Source of the DNA: Micromonospora sp. C28SCA-DRY-2
GTDB lineage: Bacteria > Actinomycetota > Actinomycetes > Mycobacteriales > Micromonosporaceae
NCBI RefSeq assembly: GCF_030519475.1
Contig: NZ_JAUMKD010000004.1
Coordinates: forward strand, 397,501 to 461,500
DNA: 64,000 bases
Direction: 5' to 3'
In this document: positions 38,173 to 46,391 of the stretch, piece by piece
How positions within the stretch are numbered: the first letter of the stretch is position 1
How the letters are laid out: each line of letters starts with the position of its first letter
Notes under the pieces: model-generated
The model's database searches: none
Told to the model about the DNA's origin: nothing
The model's input: the letters and a program-made list of their open reading frames with translations, nothing else
Program-made: the position numbers and the translations under genes

Positions 38173-39087
38173 ATGACGAAACCGCTGACAGGGAAGATCG
38201 CGCTGGTCGCCGGGGCGAGCCGGGGCGCCGGGCGACAGATCGCGGTGCAGCTCGGCGCCGCCGGAGCCACCGTCTACGCCACCGGGCGCAGCAGCCGGGC
38301 CGGGCGCTCCGAGATGAACCGCCCGGAGACCATCGAGGAGACCGCCGAGCTGGTCACCGCGGCCGGCGGCGAGGGCATCCCGGTCGTGGTCGACCACCTG
38401 GTGCCCGAGCAGGTCCGCGACCTGGTCGCCCGGATCGACGCCGAGCAGGGCCGCCTCGACGTGCTGGTGAACGACATCTGGGGGGCCGAGTCGCTGGTCA
38501 CCTGGCAGAAGCCGGTCTGGGAGCAGCCGCTGGACGCCGGCTTCCGGACGCTCCGGCTGGCCATCGACACGCACATCGTCACCAGCCACTTCGCCCTGCC
38601 GCTGCTGATCCGCCGCCCCGGCGGCCTGGTCGTCGAGATCGGCGACGGCACCAAGGCGTACAACGACGTGAACTACCGGTTGTCGGTCTTCTACGACCTG
38701 GCCAAGGTGTCGGTGAACCGGCTCGCCGAGAGCTGGGCCCACGAGCTGGCGCCGTACGGCTGCACCTCGGTCGCGCTCACCCCCGGCTGGCTGCGGTCCG
38801 AGACCATGCTGGAGCACTTCGGGGTGACCGAGGAGAACTGGCGGGACGCGCTCGCCCAGCAGCCGCACTTCGCCATCTCCGAGTCGCCGGCGTTCGTCGG
38901 GCGCGCGGTCGCCGCCCTGGCCGCCGACGAGGACCGGGCCCGCTGGAACGGGAGGTCCACCTCCAGCGGCGAGCTGGCCCGGGTGTACGGCTTCACCGAC
39001 CTCGACGGCAGCCGGCCGGACGCCTGGCGGTACCTGGTCGAGGTGCAGGACCCCGGCAAACCGGCGGACGTCACCGGCTACCGCTGA
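38173..39087 (+). CDS. SDR family oxidoreductase
   Basis: A 304-residue short-chain dehydrogenase. Cofactor motif VAGASRGAGRQIA is at residues ~13-25. The usual NNAG is VNDIWG here. Catalytic region YRLSVFYDLAKVSVNRL holds the Tyr and Lys. The extended C-terminus is seen in proteins linked to WYL regulators. Substrate unknown. It overlaps the regulator gene by 10 nt at its 3' end. Confidence 0.85.
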   Translation: MTKPLTGKIALVAGASRGAGRQIAVQLGAAGATVYATGRSSRAGRSEMNRPETIEETAELVTAAGGEGIPVVVDHLVPEQVRDLVARIDAEQGRLDVLVNDIWGAESLVTWQKPVWEQPLDAGFRTLRLAIDTHIVTSHFALPLLIRRPGGLVVEIGDGTKAYNDVNYRLSVFYDLAKVSVNRLAESWAHELAPYGCTSVALTPGWLRSETMLEHFGVTEENWRDALAQQPHFAISESPAFVGRAVAALAADEDRARWNGRSTSSGELARVYGFTDLDGSRPDAWRYLVEVQDPGKPADVTGYR

Positions 39088-40100
39088 CCGGCGGTCTCCG
39101 CGGGCCGCCCGTCCCCGGGCCGGGGCGGCGGCGTGGCGTAGAGGGCGGCGGCGCGGGCCGCCGCCTCGGCCAGCCAGGCCCGCAGTTCCGCCGGTTCGAG
39201 CACCTCGACCTCCGGCCCCAGCCCGAGCAGTTGGCTGTACGCCACCGGAAGGGACTCGACGGGCAGCCGGGTGACCACCCAGCCCTGCCCGTCGGGTTCC
39301 CCGGCGGCGGCCAGCGCCTGCTCGTACGCGAAGGGGGCGTCGGCGGCGTGCCGGAGCTGGCGCAGGCCGGCGGGGCTGAGCCGGACGGTGACCTCGGCCC
39401 GCAGCATGCTCCGCAGGAACGCCTCGGCCTGCTCCCGCCAGTACCCGGCCAGGTCGAACCCCTCGTCCCGGGCGAAGGTCTCCGCCCTCACCTCGACGCC
39501 GGTGACCCGGTCCACCCGGTACGTCCGGTACCCGTCGCCGACCCGGCCGACCAGGTACCAGGTCCCGCTCTTGAGCACCAGCCCGTACGGGGCCAGGTCC
39601 CGGGTGACCTCCCGGTCGCCGCGCCGGTAGCGCAGCTCCACCACCCGGTCCCGCCAGACCGCCCCGGCCAGCTCGCTCAGCCACGGCGGCGGTCCGGTCT
39701 CCCGGAACCAGCCCGGCACGTCCAGGTGGAACCGCTGCCCGGTGCGGGCCGGCGCGTCCCGCAGTGCCGGCGGGAGTGCCGCCAGCACCTTCAGCTCGGC
39801 GGCCGCGACCGCGTCGGCGAGCCCCATGTCGCCGGCCGGGCCGGGCAGCCCGGCCAGGAAGAGCGCCTCCGCCTCGTCCCGGGTCAGCCCGGTCAACCGG
39901 GTCCGGTAGCCGCCGAGCAGCCGGTAGCCGCCGGCCCGGCCCCGGTCGGCGTAGACCGGCACGCCGGCGGCGGAGAGCGCGAGCACGTCCCGGTAGACAG
40001 TCCGTTCGGAGACCTCCAGCTCCCGGGCCAGCTCCGCGGCGGTCATCGTCTCCCGCGCCTGGAGCAGCAGGACCAGGGAGATCAACCGGGATGCGCGCAC
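39078..40100 (-). CDS. WYL-domain transcriptional regulator (YafY type)
   Basis: A 340-residue regulator. An N-terminal HTH (TAAELARELEVSERTVYRDVLALSAAGVPVYADRGRAGGYRLL) precedes a WYL sensor domain (DLAPYGLVLKSGTWYLVGRVGDGYRTYRVDRVTGVEV). Such proteins sense nucleic acids or small ligands and commonly control the neighbouring SDR gene. The operator at 38145 is a likely site. Confidence 0.88.
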   Translation of the reverse strand: MRASRLISLVLLLQARETMTAAELARELEVSERTVYRDVLALSAAGVPVYADRGRAGGYRLLGGYRTRLTGLTRDEAEALFLAGLPGPAGDMGLADAVAAAELKVLAALPPALRDAPARTGQRFHLDVPGWFRETGPPPWLSELAGAVWRDRVVELRYRRGDREVTRDLAPYGLVLKSGTWYLVGRVGDGYRTYRVDRVTGVEVRAETFARDEGFDLAGYWREQAEAFLRSMLRAEVTVRLSPAGLRQLRHAADAPFAYEQALAAAGEPDGQGWVVTRLPVESLPVAYSQLLGLGPEVEVLEPAELRAWLAEAAARAAALYATPPPRPGDGRPAETAGQR

Positions 40101-40124
40101 CCCTCCATCCTGCCCCCGGCCGGT

Positions 40125-40766
40125 TCAGCGCCCGCCGGGGGTGAGCAGGCCCCGGTCGTACGCGGTGGCCACGGCGGCGGCCCGGTCGTTGACCCCGAGC
40201 TTGGCGTAGACGTGCAGCAGATGGGTCTTGACGGTGGCCTCGCTGATGAACAGCCGGGCGGCCGCCTCCCGGTTGGACGCGCCCTTGGCCACCAGGGTGA
40301 GCACCTCCAGCTCGCGCTGGCTCAGCGGCTCCTCGGCGGGCGCGCGCAGCCGCCCCATCAGCCGGCCGGCCACGCTGGGGGAGAGCACCGACTCGCCCCG
40401 CGCGGCGGCCCGCACCGCCCGGACCAGCTCGTCCCGCGGCGCGTCCTTGAGCAGGTAGCCGGTGGCGCCGGCCTCGATCGCCGGCAGCACGTCGGCGTCC
40501 GTGTCGTACGTGGTGAGGACCAGCACCTTGGCCGGGTTGCCGGCGCTGGCCAGCCGGCCGATCGCGGTCACCCCGTCCATCCCGGGCATCCGCAGATCCA
40601 TCAGCACGACGTCGGGGTGCAGGTGGGCGGCGAGCGCGAGCGCCTCGGCACCGTCGCCGGCCTCGCCGACCACGTCGAAGCCGGGGTCGCCGGTGAACAT
40701 GCCGCGCAGCCCGTCCCGCACCACCGGGTGGTCGTCGACGATCAGCAGCCGGACCGGGGCGGTCAA
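40125..40766 (-). CDS. NarL/LuxR-family response regulator
   Basis: A 213-residue two-component regulator. The receiver domain opens VRLLIVDDHPVVRDGL with the phospho-Asp in VVLMDLRMPGMDG. The C-terminal HTH is EEPLSQRELEVLTLVAKGASNREAAARLFISEATVKTHLLHVYAKLGVNDR. The TTG start at 40766 is preferred because GGAGG lies 6 nt upstream, and it overlaps the kinase stop (TTGA). Last gene of the ABC/two-component operon. Confidence 0.9.
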   Translation of the reverse strand: MTAPVRLLIVDDHPVVRDGLRGMFTGDPGFDVVGEAGDGAEALALAAHLHPDVVLMDLRMPGMDGVTAIGRLASAGNPAKVLVLTTYDTDADVLPAIEAGATGYLLKDAPRDELVRAVRAAARGESVLSPSVAGRLMGRLRAPAEEPLSQRELEVLTLVAKGASNREAAARLFISEATVKTHLLHVYAKLGVNDRAAAVATAYDRGLLTPGGR

Positions 40767-42031
40767 CCGGCACCTCCGGGGTGTGCGGGCACGGACGCCG
40801 AGACGGCGGTGCCGCCGCCCGGCTCGCTCTCGATGGCCAGTTCGCCGCCGACCCCGGCCACCCGCTGCCGCATGGCGGTCAGCCCGTACCCGCCGTCGGG
40901 GCGGCGGGGCGCGGGCGGGTCGGCGACGGTGAAGCCGACTCCGTCGTCCCGGACGTCCAGGGTGACCACGTCGCCCATGTACGACAGGGTCAGCCCGACC
41001 CGGGACGCCCTGGCGTGCCGGGCCACGTTGGCCAGCGCCTCCTGGCCGGTCCGCAGCAGGGTCACCTCGACCTCCGGGTGCAGCGGGCGGGCGTCGCCGG
41101 TGACGTTCACCTCGGCGCGCACCTCGTTGATGGTCGACCAGCGCCGGGTCAGCTCGGCGAGCGCCTCGGGCAGCCGGGCGCTCTCCAGCGCCTCGGGTCG
41201 TACCGCCCGCACCGAGCGGCGTGCCTCGGTGAGGCTCTCCCGGGCCAGGGCGACAGCGGTGTCCACGTGCCGCTGCCAGTCGGCCCGCCGGTCCCGCGCC
41301 TGCCCGGCCGCCTCCAGCTGGGTGATGATGCCGGCGAGGCCCTGGGCCAGGGTGTCGTGGATCTCCCGGGCCATCCGCTGCCGCTCGTCGGTCACCCCGG
41401 CCTCCCGGGCCTGGGTGAGCAGCTGGGCGTGCAGTCCCTCGTTCTCCCGCATCGTCTCGGCCAGCCGGCGGTTCGCCTCGGCCAGCTCCTCGACCAGCCG
41501 CTTGCGGTTGGCGTGCTGCCGGTCGGCGATGGTGCTGAACCAGATCATCCCGCCGGCCGCGCCCAGGTTGAACAGCACCAGCACGCACCAGAGCAGCCAG
41601 TGCGACAGGGAGGCCGGCATGCCGCCGCCCTGCGCGGTGGCCGCCAGGATGGCCGAGGCGGCCACCCCGGCGAACCGCCAGTTGCCGGGCAGCAGCATCG
41701 CGTGCAGGAAGCCGGCCCAGCTGAAGAAGCCGTACCAGGGGCTGATCAGCACCAGCACGGCGCTGAGCGCGAGCAGCCCGACGTAGTAGACGACCATCAG
41801 CGCGCGCCGGGTCGCCCATCCGGGGTGCAGGGCGACGAACCAGGTGATCCAGCACGCCGCGGTGGTGGCGACGAGCAGGTGCGGGGCCAGTGGCAGACCC
41901 ACGGGCGCCGGCGCGGCGGTGGTGAGCAGTGCCCCGACGGCCAGCCCGACGTACGGGAGCACCCGGTGCAGGCGCGCCTCCCGGACCTCCCAGGGGGCCA
42001 GCCGGTCGACCTGCTCGGCGGTGCTGGTCAT
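40763..42031 (-). CDS. Sensor histidine kinase (HisKA_3 type)
   Basis: A 422-residue kinase with about six membrane helices in the first ~170 residues, a short coiled coil, then the phosphorylation site DERQRMAREIHDTLAQGLAGIITQLEAA and the ATPase domain with an N-box ANVARHARAS and DVRDDGVGF and GYGLTAMRQRVAGVGG. Signal unknown; membrane-embedded sensors of this type often detect envelope stress. It pairs with the response regulator and the ABC exporter. Confidence 0.9.
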   Translation of the reverse strand: MTSTAEQVDRLAPWEVREARLHRVLPYVGLAVGALLTTAAPAPVGLPLAPHLLVATTAACWITWFVALHPGWATRRALMVVYYVGLLALSAVLVLISPWYGFFSWAGFLHAMLLPGNWRFAGVAASAILAATAQGGGMPASLSHWLLWCVLVLFNLGAAGGMIWFSTIADRQHANRKRLVEELAEANRRLAETMRENEGLHAQLLTQAREAGVTDERQRMAREIHDTLAQGLAGIITQLEAAGQARDRRADWQRHVDTAVALARESLTEARRSVRAVRPEALESARLPEALAELTRRWSTINEVRAEVNVTGDARPLHPEVEVTLLRTGQEALANVARHARASRVGLTLSYMGDVVTLDVRDDGVGFTVADPPAPRRPDGGYGLTAMRQRVAGVGGELAIESEPGGGTAVSASVPAHPGGAG

Positions 42032-42041
42032 CGGACCTCGC

Positions 42042-42776
42042 TCACTCCCAGCGGAACAGCTTCGCCGCGGCGGCGCCCGCGAGTACGGCGATGACCGCCA
42101 TTATCGCCAGGTGCAGCGGCTGCGGTGCGTCGGCGGTCCAGGCGTCGAGCAGCGCCTGCACGCCCGGCGGCGTGTAGTCACCGATCCGGACCAGGAAGTC
42201 CGGCAGCAGGAACCGGGGCACGTAGACGCCGCCGAAGAACATGGCCACCATGAACACCGGCACGGCCATGCCCTGTGCCGCCTTGGTCGTGCGGGCCACC
42301 GCCGCCACCAGCAGCCCCAGCGCGAGCAGGGCCGCCGTGCCGAGGACGAGGGCCAGGGCGAAGCCGAGCGGGTGCCGGGGCAGCGGCACGCCGAAGGCCA
42401 ACCGGCCGACCGCGATGAGCAGCACGGCGCTGACCAGGATGGTGCCGAGCGCGATGACCAGTTGGGCGGCCAGCAGCGCCGCCGGGCTGGCCGGGGTGGT
42501 GGCCAGCCGGCGCAGCACCCCCCGTTCCCGGTAGGTGGCCAGCACCGTGGGCAGGATGTTCACCGCCGACATGGCGAGCGTGATCACCAGCAGCGACGGG
42601 GCGAAGTACTCGAGGAAGGACCGGCCGCCGAACTGCGGATCCGGCTCGCGTGTGGCCGGGATCAGCCCGAACACCGCCAGCAGCGCGAGCGGCAGCGCGA
42701 CGGTGAGCAGCGGCGCGGCGAAGTCCCGCAGGTAGAGTCTCGTCTCGATCTTGAGGATCTGCCCGAAGGCGTGCAT
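42042..42776 (-). CDS. ABC-2 type exporter permease
   Basis: A 244-residue membrane protein with about six helices and the ABC-2 pattern: MHAFGQILKIETRLYLRDFAAPLLTVALPLALL, ILPTVLATYRERGVLRRLATTPASPAALLAAQL and GGVYVPRFLLPDFL. It forms the channel with the upstream ATPase. ATG at 42776 is used because AGAGAG precedes it; an in-frame GTG at 42791 overlapping the ATPase stop is also possible. Confidence 0.87.
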   Translation of the reverse strand: MHAFGQILKIETRLYLRDFAAPLLTVALPLALLAVFGLIPATREPDPQFGGRSFLEYFAPSLLVITLAMSAVNILPTVLATYRERGVLRRLATTPASPAALLAAQLVIALGTILVSAVLLIAVGRLAFGVPLPRHPLGFALALVLGTAALLALGLLVAAVARTTKAAQGMAVPVFMVAMFFGGVYVPRFLLPDFLVRIGDYTPPGVQALLDAWTADAPQPLHLAIMAVIAVLAGAAAAKLFRWE

Positions 42777-42787
42777 GTCGTTCTCTC

Positions 42788-43696
42788 TCACTCGGCGGGC
42801 CGGTGCCCGGTCAGCTCGACGAACGCGTCGTCCAGGGTGGACTGCTCCAGCCGCAGGTCGGCGGCGATGATCTGGTTGCGGGCGAGCACCGAGGTGACCG
42901 CGTGCAGCACGTCACCGGTGCCGGTCACCACCACCTGCCCGCCGGTGCGCTGCACGGAGGTCACCTCCGGCAGGTCGGTGAAGAGCCGGTCGTCAACCGG
43001 GGCGGACGGCCGGAACCGGATCCGCTGCTCCGGAGCCACCGACGACACCAGACCGGCCGGGCTGTCCAGCGCGACGACGCGGCCGCGGTCGATCACCGCC
43101 AGCCGGTCGCAGAGCCGCTCGGCCTCCTCCATGAAGTGGGTGACCAGCACGATCGTCACCCCGCTGTCCCGGACCTGCTCGATGAGGGCCCAGGTGTCCC
43201 GCCGGGCCTGCGGATCCAGCCCGGTGGTCAGCTCGTCGAGGATGGCGATCTCGGGATTGCCGACCAGCGCGAGCGCGATGGACAGCCGCTGCTTCTGACC
43301 GCCGGAGAGCTTCTTGTACGGGGTCTTCCGCTTCTCGCCCAGCCCCAGCTTGTCGATCAACTCGCCCGGGTCGGCCGGGTCGCGGTAGAACGAGGCGTAC
43401 AACTCCAGCGCCTCGCCGACCCGCAGCTGGTCGGGCAGCTGGCTCTCCTGGAGCTGCACCCCGACCCGCTCCCGGAGTTGCGTCGCGTCCCGGCGCGGGT
43501 CTAGCCCGAGGACCGACACCCGGCCCCGGTCCGGGGACCGGAGGCCGGCCACACACTCCACCGTGGTGGTCTTGCCGGCGCCGTTCGGGCCGAGGATCCC
43601 GAAGATCTCCCCGGCCTCGACCGTGAACGACACGTCGTCCACGGCCACCACATCGCCGTACCGCTTGTGCAGGTTGGTCACCTCGATGACCGGCAT
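42788..43696 (-). CDS. ABC exporter ATP-binding protein (DrrA type)
   Basis: A 302-residue ATPase. Walker A GPNGAGKTTT is near residue 37, signature LSGGQKQRLSIALALVG near 133 and Walker B AILDELTTGLDPQ. Leu replaces the usual Pro after DE, which is common in this subgroup. The ~80-residue C-terminus is the drug-exporter type extension. It is the first gene of an exporter plus two-component operon; likely controlled by that system, exporting an antibiotic or lipid. Confidence 0.9.
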   Translation of the reverse strand: MPVIEVTNLHKRYGDVVAVDDVSFTVEAGEIFGILGPNGAGKTTTVECVAGLRSPDRGRVSVLGLDPRRDATQLRERVGVQLQESQLPDQLRVGEALELYASFYRDPADPGELIDKLGLGEKRKTPYKKLSGGQKQRLSIALALVGNPEIAILDELTTGLDPQARRDTWALIEQVRDSGVTIVLVTHFMEEAERLCDRLAVIDRGRVVALDSPAGLVSSVAPEQRIRFRPSAPVDDRLFTDLPEVTSVQRTGGQVVVTGTGDVLHAVTSVLARNQIIAADLRLEQSTLDDAFVELTGHRPAE

Positions 43697-43837
43697 CGTG
43701 CCGCCTTCCGCCGCTTGCTGTTCGTATGTCGAGCATGGCCGCGCGGACGCGGCGGCGGATCGACCACACGGCGATCTTGGGGGACGGCGCCGGTTGATCC
43801 CGGTGATCCACCGACCGGTTGATGCGCAGGCGGCCAC

Positions 43838-43843
43838 TAGGCT
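43838..43843 (+). promoter_or_regulatory. -10 box of EI24 gene, leaderless type
   Basis: TAGGCT, 7 nt before the GTG at 43851. Confidence 0.5.
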
Positions 43844-43850
43844 CTCCGTC

Positions 43851-44642
43851 GTGACCGCACCCCGCCTCGCCGCGCCCGTGACCGGCGCCGCCCGCCGGTT
43901 CTTCACCGGCGTCGGGCTGCTGCTGCGTGGACTCGCCCTCTACGTCCGCAGCCCCGGCCTGATGCTGCTCGGCATCGTGCCGGCTCTGATCTCCGGTGCG
44001 CTCTTCGTCACCGCGTTCGTCGCCCTGGCGTTCTTCGTGGACGACCTGGCCGAGTGGGTCACCCCGTTCGCCGACGACTGGTCGGCGACCCCGCGCAGCC
44101 TGGTCCGGGTGGTCGCCGGGCTGGCCTTCCTCGGGCTCGGCGGCCTGCTCGGGGTGCTCGCCTTCACCGCCGTCACGCTGGTGATCGGCGACCCGTTCTA
44201 CGAGAAGATCTCCGAGCGGGTGGAGGAGCGGCTCGGCGGTACGCCGGGCGCCGTCGAGGTGCCGTTCTGGTCGTCGCTGCGCCGCAGCCTGGCCGACTCG
44301 GTCCGGCTGGTGGCCCTGTCGGTGCTGTTCGGCATCCCGCTCTTCGCGGCCGGCTTCATCCCGGTGGTCGGCCAGACAGTGGTCCCGGTCATCGGCGCGG
44401 CGGTGGGCGGTTGGCTGCTCGCGCTGGAACTGGTCGGCGCGCCCTTCTACCGGCGCGGGATGCGGCTGCCGGACCGCCGCTCGGTCCTGAAGGCGGACCG
44501 GCCCACCGCGCTCGGCTTCGGGGTGGCGGTCTTCGTCTGCTTCCTCATCCCGCTCGGCGCGGTGCTCATCATGCCGGCGGCGGTCGCCGGCGCCACCCTG
44601 CTGGCCCGCCGGTCGCTCGGGCAGTCCATCGAGGAGCGCTGA
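43851..44642 (+). CDS. EI24 domain (CysZ-like) membrane protein
   Basis: A 263-residue membrane protein with about six helices and the EI24/CysZ pattern: RRFFTGVGLLLRGLALYVRSPGLMLLGIVPALIS, GDPFYEKISERVEERLGG, and LVGAPFYRRGMRLPDRRSVLKADRP. CysZ is a sulfate channel, but EI24 proteins have broader or unknown roles. GTG at 43851 chosen by the TAGGCT -10. The macro-domain gene starts 2 nt after its stop. Confidence 0.87.
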   Translation: MTAPRLAAPVTGAARRFFTGVGLLLRGLALYVRSPGLMLLGIVPALISGALFVTAFVALAFFVDDLAEWVTPFADDWSATPRSLVRVVAGLAFLGLGGLLGVLAFTAVTLVIGDPFYEKISERVEERLGGTPGAVEVPFWSSLRRSLADSVRLVALSVLFGIPLFAAGFIPVVGQTVVPVIGAAVGGWLLALELVGAPFYRRGMRLPDRRSVLKADRPTALGFGVAVFVCFLIPLGAVLIMPAAVAGATLLARRSLGQSIEER

Positions 44643-44643
44643 C

Positions 44644-45156
44644 GTGCGGATCGTCCTGGTCCAGGGGGACATCACCACCCAGCAGGTGGACGTGGTGGTC
44701 AACGCGGCGAACTCGTCGCTGCTCGGTGGCGGGGGCGTGGACGGCGCCATCCACCGGCGGGGCGGCCCGGCCATCCTGGCCGAGTGCCGGGCGCTGCGCG
44801 CCTCCCGCTACGAACGCGGCCTGCCGACCGGCCAGGCGGTCGCCACCACCGCCGGTGACCTGCCGGCCCGCTGGGTGGTGCACACCGTCGGGCCGGTCTG
44901 GTCGGCCACCGAGGACCGCTCGGCGCTGCTGCGCGACTGCTACGCCAACAGCCTGCGGCTCGCCGACGGGTTGGGTGCGCGGACGGTGGCGTTCCCGCTC
45001 GTCTCGGCCGGTGTCTACGGCTGGCCGGTCGCGGACGCGGTCGGCCAGGCCCTGGCCGTACTGCGCGCCGCCACCCCGGCGACCGTCACCGAGGCACGGC
45101 TGGTGCTCTTCGGGCCGGACACCTACGAGGTCGCCCAGCGGGTCCACGCCGGCTGA
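44644..45156 (+). CDS. Macro-domain ADP-ribose hydrolase (MacroD type)
   Basis: A 170-residue macro domain. ADP-ribose loops are DVVVNAANSSLLGGGGVDGAIHRRGGP (residues ~17-43) and PLVSAGVYGWPVADAVGQAL. The full NAAN and GGGVDGAIH set points to MacroD-type O-acetyl-ADP-ribose deacetylase or ADP-ribosyl hydrolase activity. It starts 2 nt after the EI24 stop, so the two genes are co-transcribed. Confidence 0.92.
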   Translation: MRIVLVQGDITTQQVDVVVNAANSSLLGGGGVDGAIHRRGGPAILAECRALRASRYERGLPTGQAVATTAGDLPARWVVHTVGPVWSATEDRSALLRDCYANSLRLADGLGARTVAFPLVSAGVYGWPVADAVGQALAVLRAATPATVTEARLVLFGPDTYEVAQRVHAG

Positions 45157-45456
45157 GCCTGCCGCCCGCGCGCCCGCTTCCGGTTGCATACCCGAACGGT
45201 TCTGGCGAGGATGATTCCGGATCGGGTGCCGATTCCCGCCCGGTTTCGCCCGTGCATAGCCGTTCCTGCCCGACTCGGCAGTTCTAAGCAGTTAATACCT
45301 ATTTCTAGCAGCACGGGAAGAAATGCATTCCGCGTGCCTTTCTGTCGGGAAATTGTGCTGGGACAATCCGTCTGAAAAACGCCTTCATCGGGCTATTCGC
45401 CTATACATTTCCTCCCGTGCCGGTAATCGGCGCCGGTGACGACATGGGGGTGAGCG
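45157..45456 (+). promoter_or_regulatory. AT-richer 300-bp gap ahead of the small secreted protein gene
   Basis: Most of this gap, especially about 45281-45415, is visibly AT-richer than anything nearby and contains runs such as GTTAATACCTATTT and TATACAT. I see no RNA gene, no long ORF and no clear paired -35/-10. It probably holds the promoter of the gene at 45457. Confidence 0.4.
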
Positions 45457-45735
45457 ATGAGGGCAGGCTTCGCGCGCCTGGCCGCGGCCGCGGTGGCGGT
45501 CGGCGTGCTGGTGTGGGGAGAGGCGTCGTCGGCCCTGGCGGGCGCCTCCGCCGACCTCGACCGGAGCGCCACGCCGACCGCGGAACCACCGTCGGCCGAC
45601 CCGCCGGTCAACCGGGACGCGCGGCCGGCCGGATGGTGGGGCGGCGACGCGGTGCCGCTCGCGGCGCTCGGTCTCGGCCTGGTCGTGCTCGGCAGCGTGC
45701 TCAACGGCGCCCACCGCCAGCAGGCGGACGACTGA
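45457..45735 (+). CDS. Small secreted or envelope protein
   Basis: A 92-residue protein with a signal peptide (RAGFARLAAAAVAVGVLVWGEASSALAG, cleavage probably after ALA or AGA near residue 29), a short Asp/Pro/Arg segment, and a hydrophobic C-terminus (PLAALGLGLVVLGSVLNG) with a basic-acidic tail RQQADD. The layout suggests export then C-terminal membrane anchoring. No family recognised. Confidence 0.65.
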   Translation: MRAGFARLAAAAVAVGVLVWGEASSALAGASADLDRSATPTAEPPSADPPVNRDARPAGWWGGDAVPLAALGLGLVVLGSVLNGAHRQQADD

Positions 45736-45802
45736 AACGGCTTTACCCGAACGTAGCTCCGGCCTCCGCGCAGTGCGGTCGTGGGAGCCGGGCTACGGGG
45801 CC

Positions 45803-45833
45803 GGGGGCCTCTCCGTCGCCGGGAGAGGCCCCC
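45803..45833. terminator. Hairpin terminator after the small secreted protein gene
   Basis: 12-bp arms 45803-45814 and 45822-45833 with a 7-nt loop, between convergent genes. Confidence 0.8.
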
Positions 45834-45905
45834 GCTGCCGTACCGGGACGGCTCCCGGCGGGCGGCGCGGGCCGGCGAACCCGGCGGGCGGCGGGGTGAA
45901 CCCGG

Positions 45906-46319
45906 TCAGCCGGCCGAACGGACGGCGGCGACCGCCTCCACCTCGACCAGTTGGTCGTCGTAGCCGAGCACTGCCACCCCGAGCAGGGTGCTCGGCGGGT
46001 CGTGGTCGCCGAAGTGGTCGCGGACCACCTCCCAGACGGTGACCAGGTCGTCCTGCCGGTTCGACGCCACGTAGACGGTGGTCTTGACCACGTCGACGAG
46101 CCGGGCGCCGGCCGCCGCGAGGGCGGTCTCCAGGTTGGCCATCACCTGCCGTGCCTGGGCGGCGGGGTCGCCGGGCGCCACCGTCCGGCCGTCCGCGTCG
46201 AGCGGGCAGGCGCCGGCGGTGAAGACCAGGCGGGCGGGCGGCTCGACCGTGGCGGCGTACGCGTACTCGGCGACGTCGGAGAGCGCGGGCACCGGGATCA
46301 GGCGGGTCGCATCGGGCAC
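45906..46319 (-). CDS. RidA/YjgF family protein
   Basis: A 137-residue Rid-family protein: RLVFTAGACPLDADGRTV, PAAQARQVMANLETALAAAGARLVDVVKTTVYVAS and GYDDQLVEVEAVAAVR. The archetypal RidA imine-hydrolysis Arg is not clearly present at its usual place (PPSTLLGVAVLG), so it may be a Rid6/7-type paralogue. The GTG start is 6 nt after TAGCGT (46326-46331), probably leaderless. Confidence 0.85.
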   Translation of the reverse strand: MPDATRLIPVPALSDVAEYAYAATVEPPARLVFTAGACPLDADGRTVAPGDPAAQARQVMANLETALAAAGARLVDVVKTTVYVASNRQDDLVTVWEVVRDHFGDHDPPSTLLGVAVLGYDDQLVEVEAVAAVRSAG

Positions 46320-46325
46320 CGCTCG

Positions 46326-46331
46326 ACGCTA
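46326..46331 (-). promoter_or_regulatory. -10 box of RidA-like gene, leaderless type
   Basis: TAGCGT on the minus strand, 6 nt from the GTG at 46319. Confidence 0.55.
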
Positions 46332-46391
46332 CCGCCGGCCGCGCCGGCCGCTCGACCGAATATCGCCGCGGCGAGGGCCGGCGAGGGCCGG

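Noticed and set aside
37870..40773. 967-codon minus-strand ORF over the SDR and WYL genes
   Set aside because: Shadow frame. The real genes with catalytic motifs lie in other frames.
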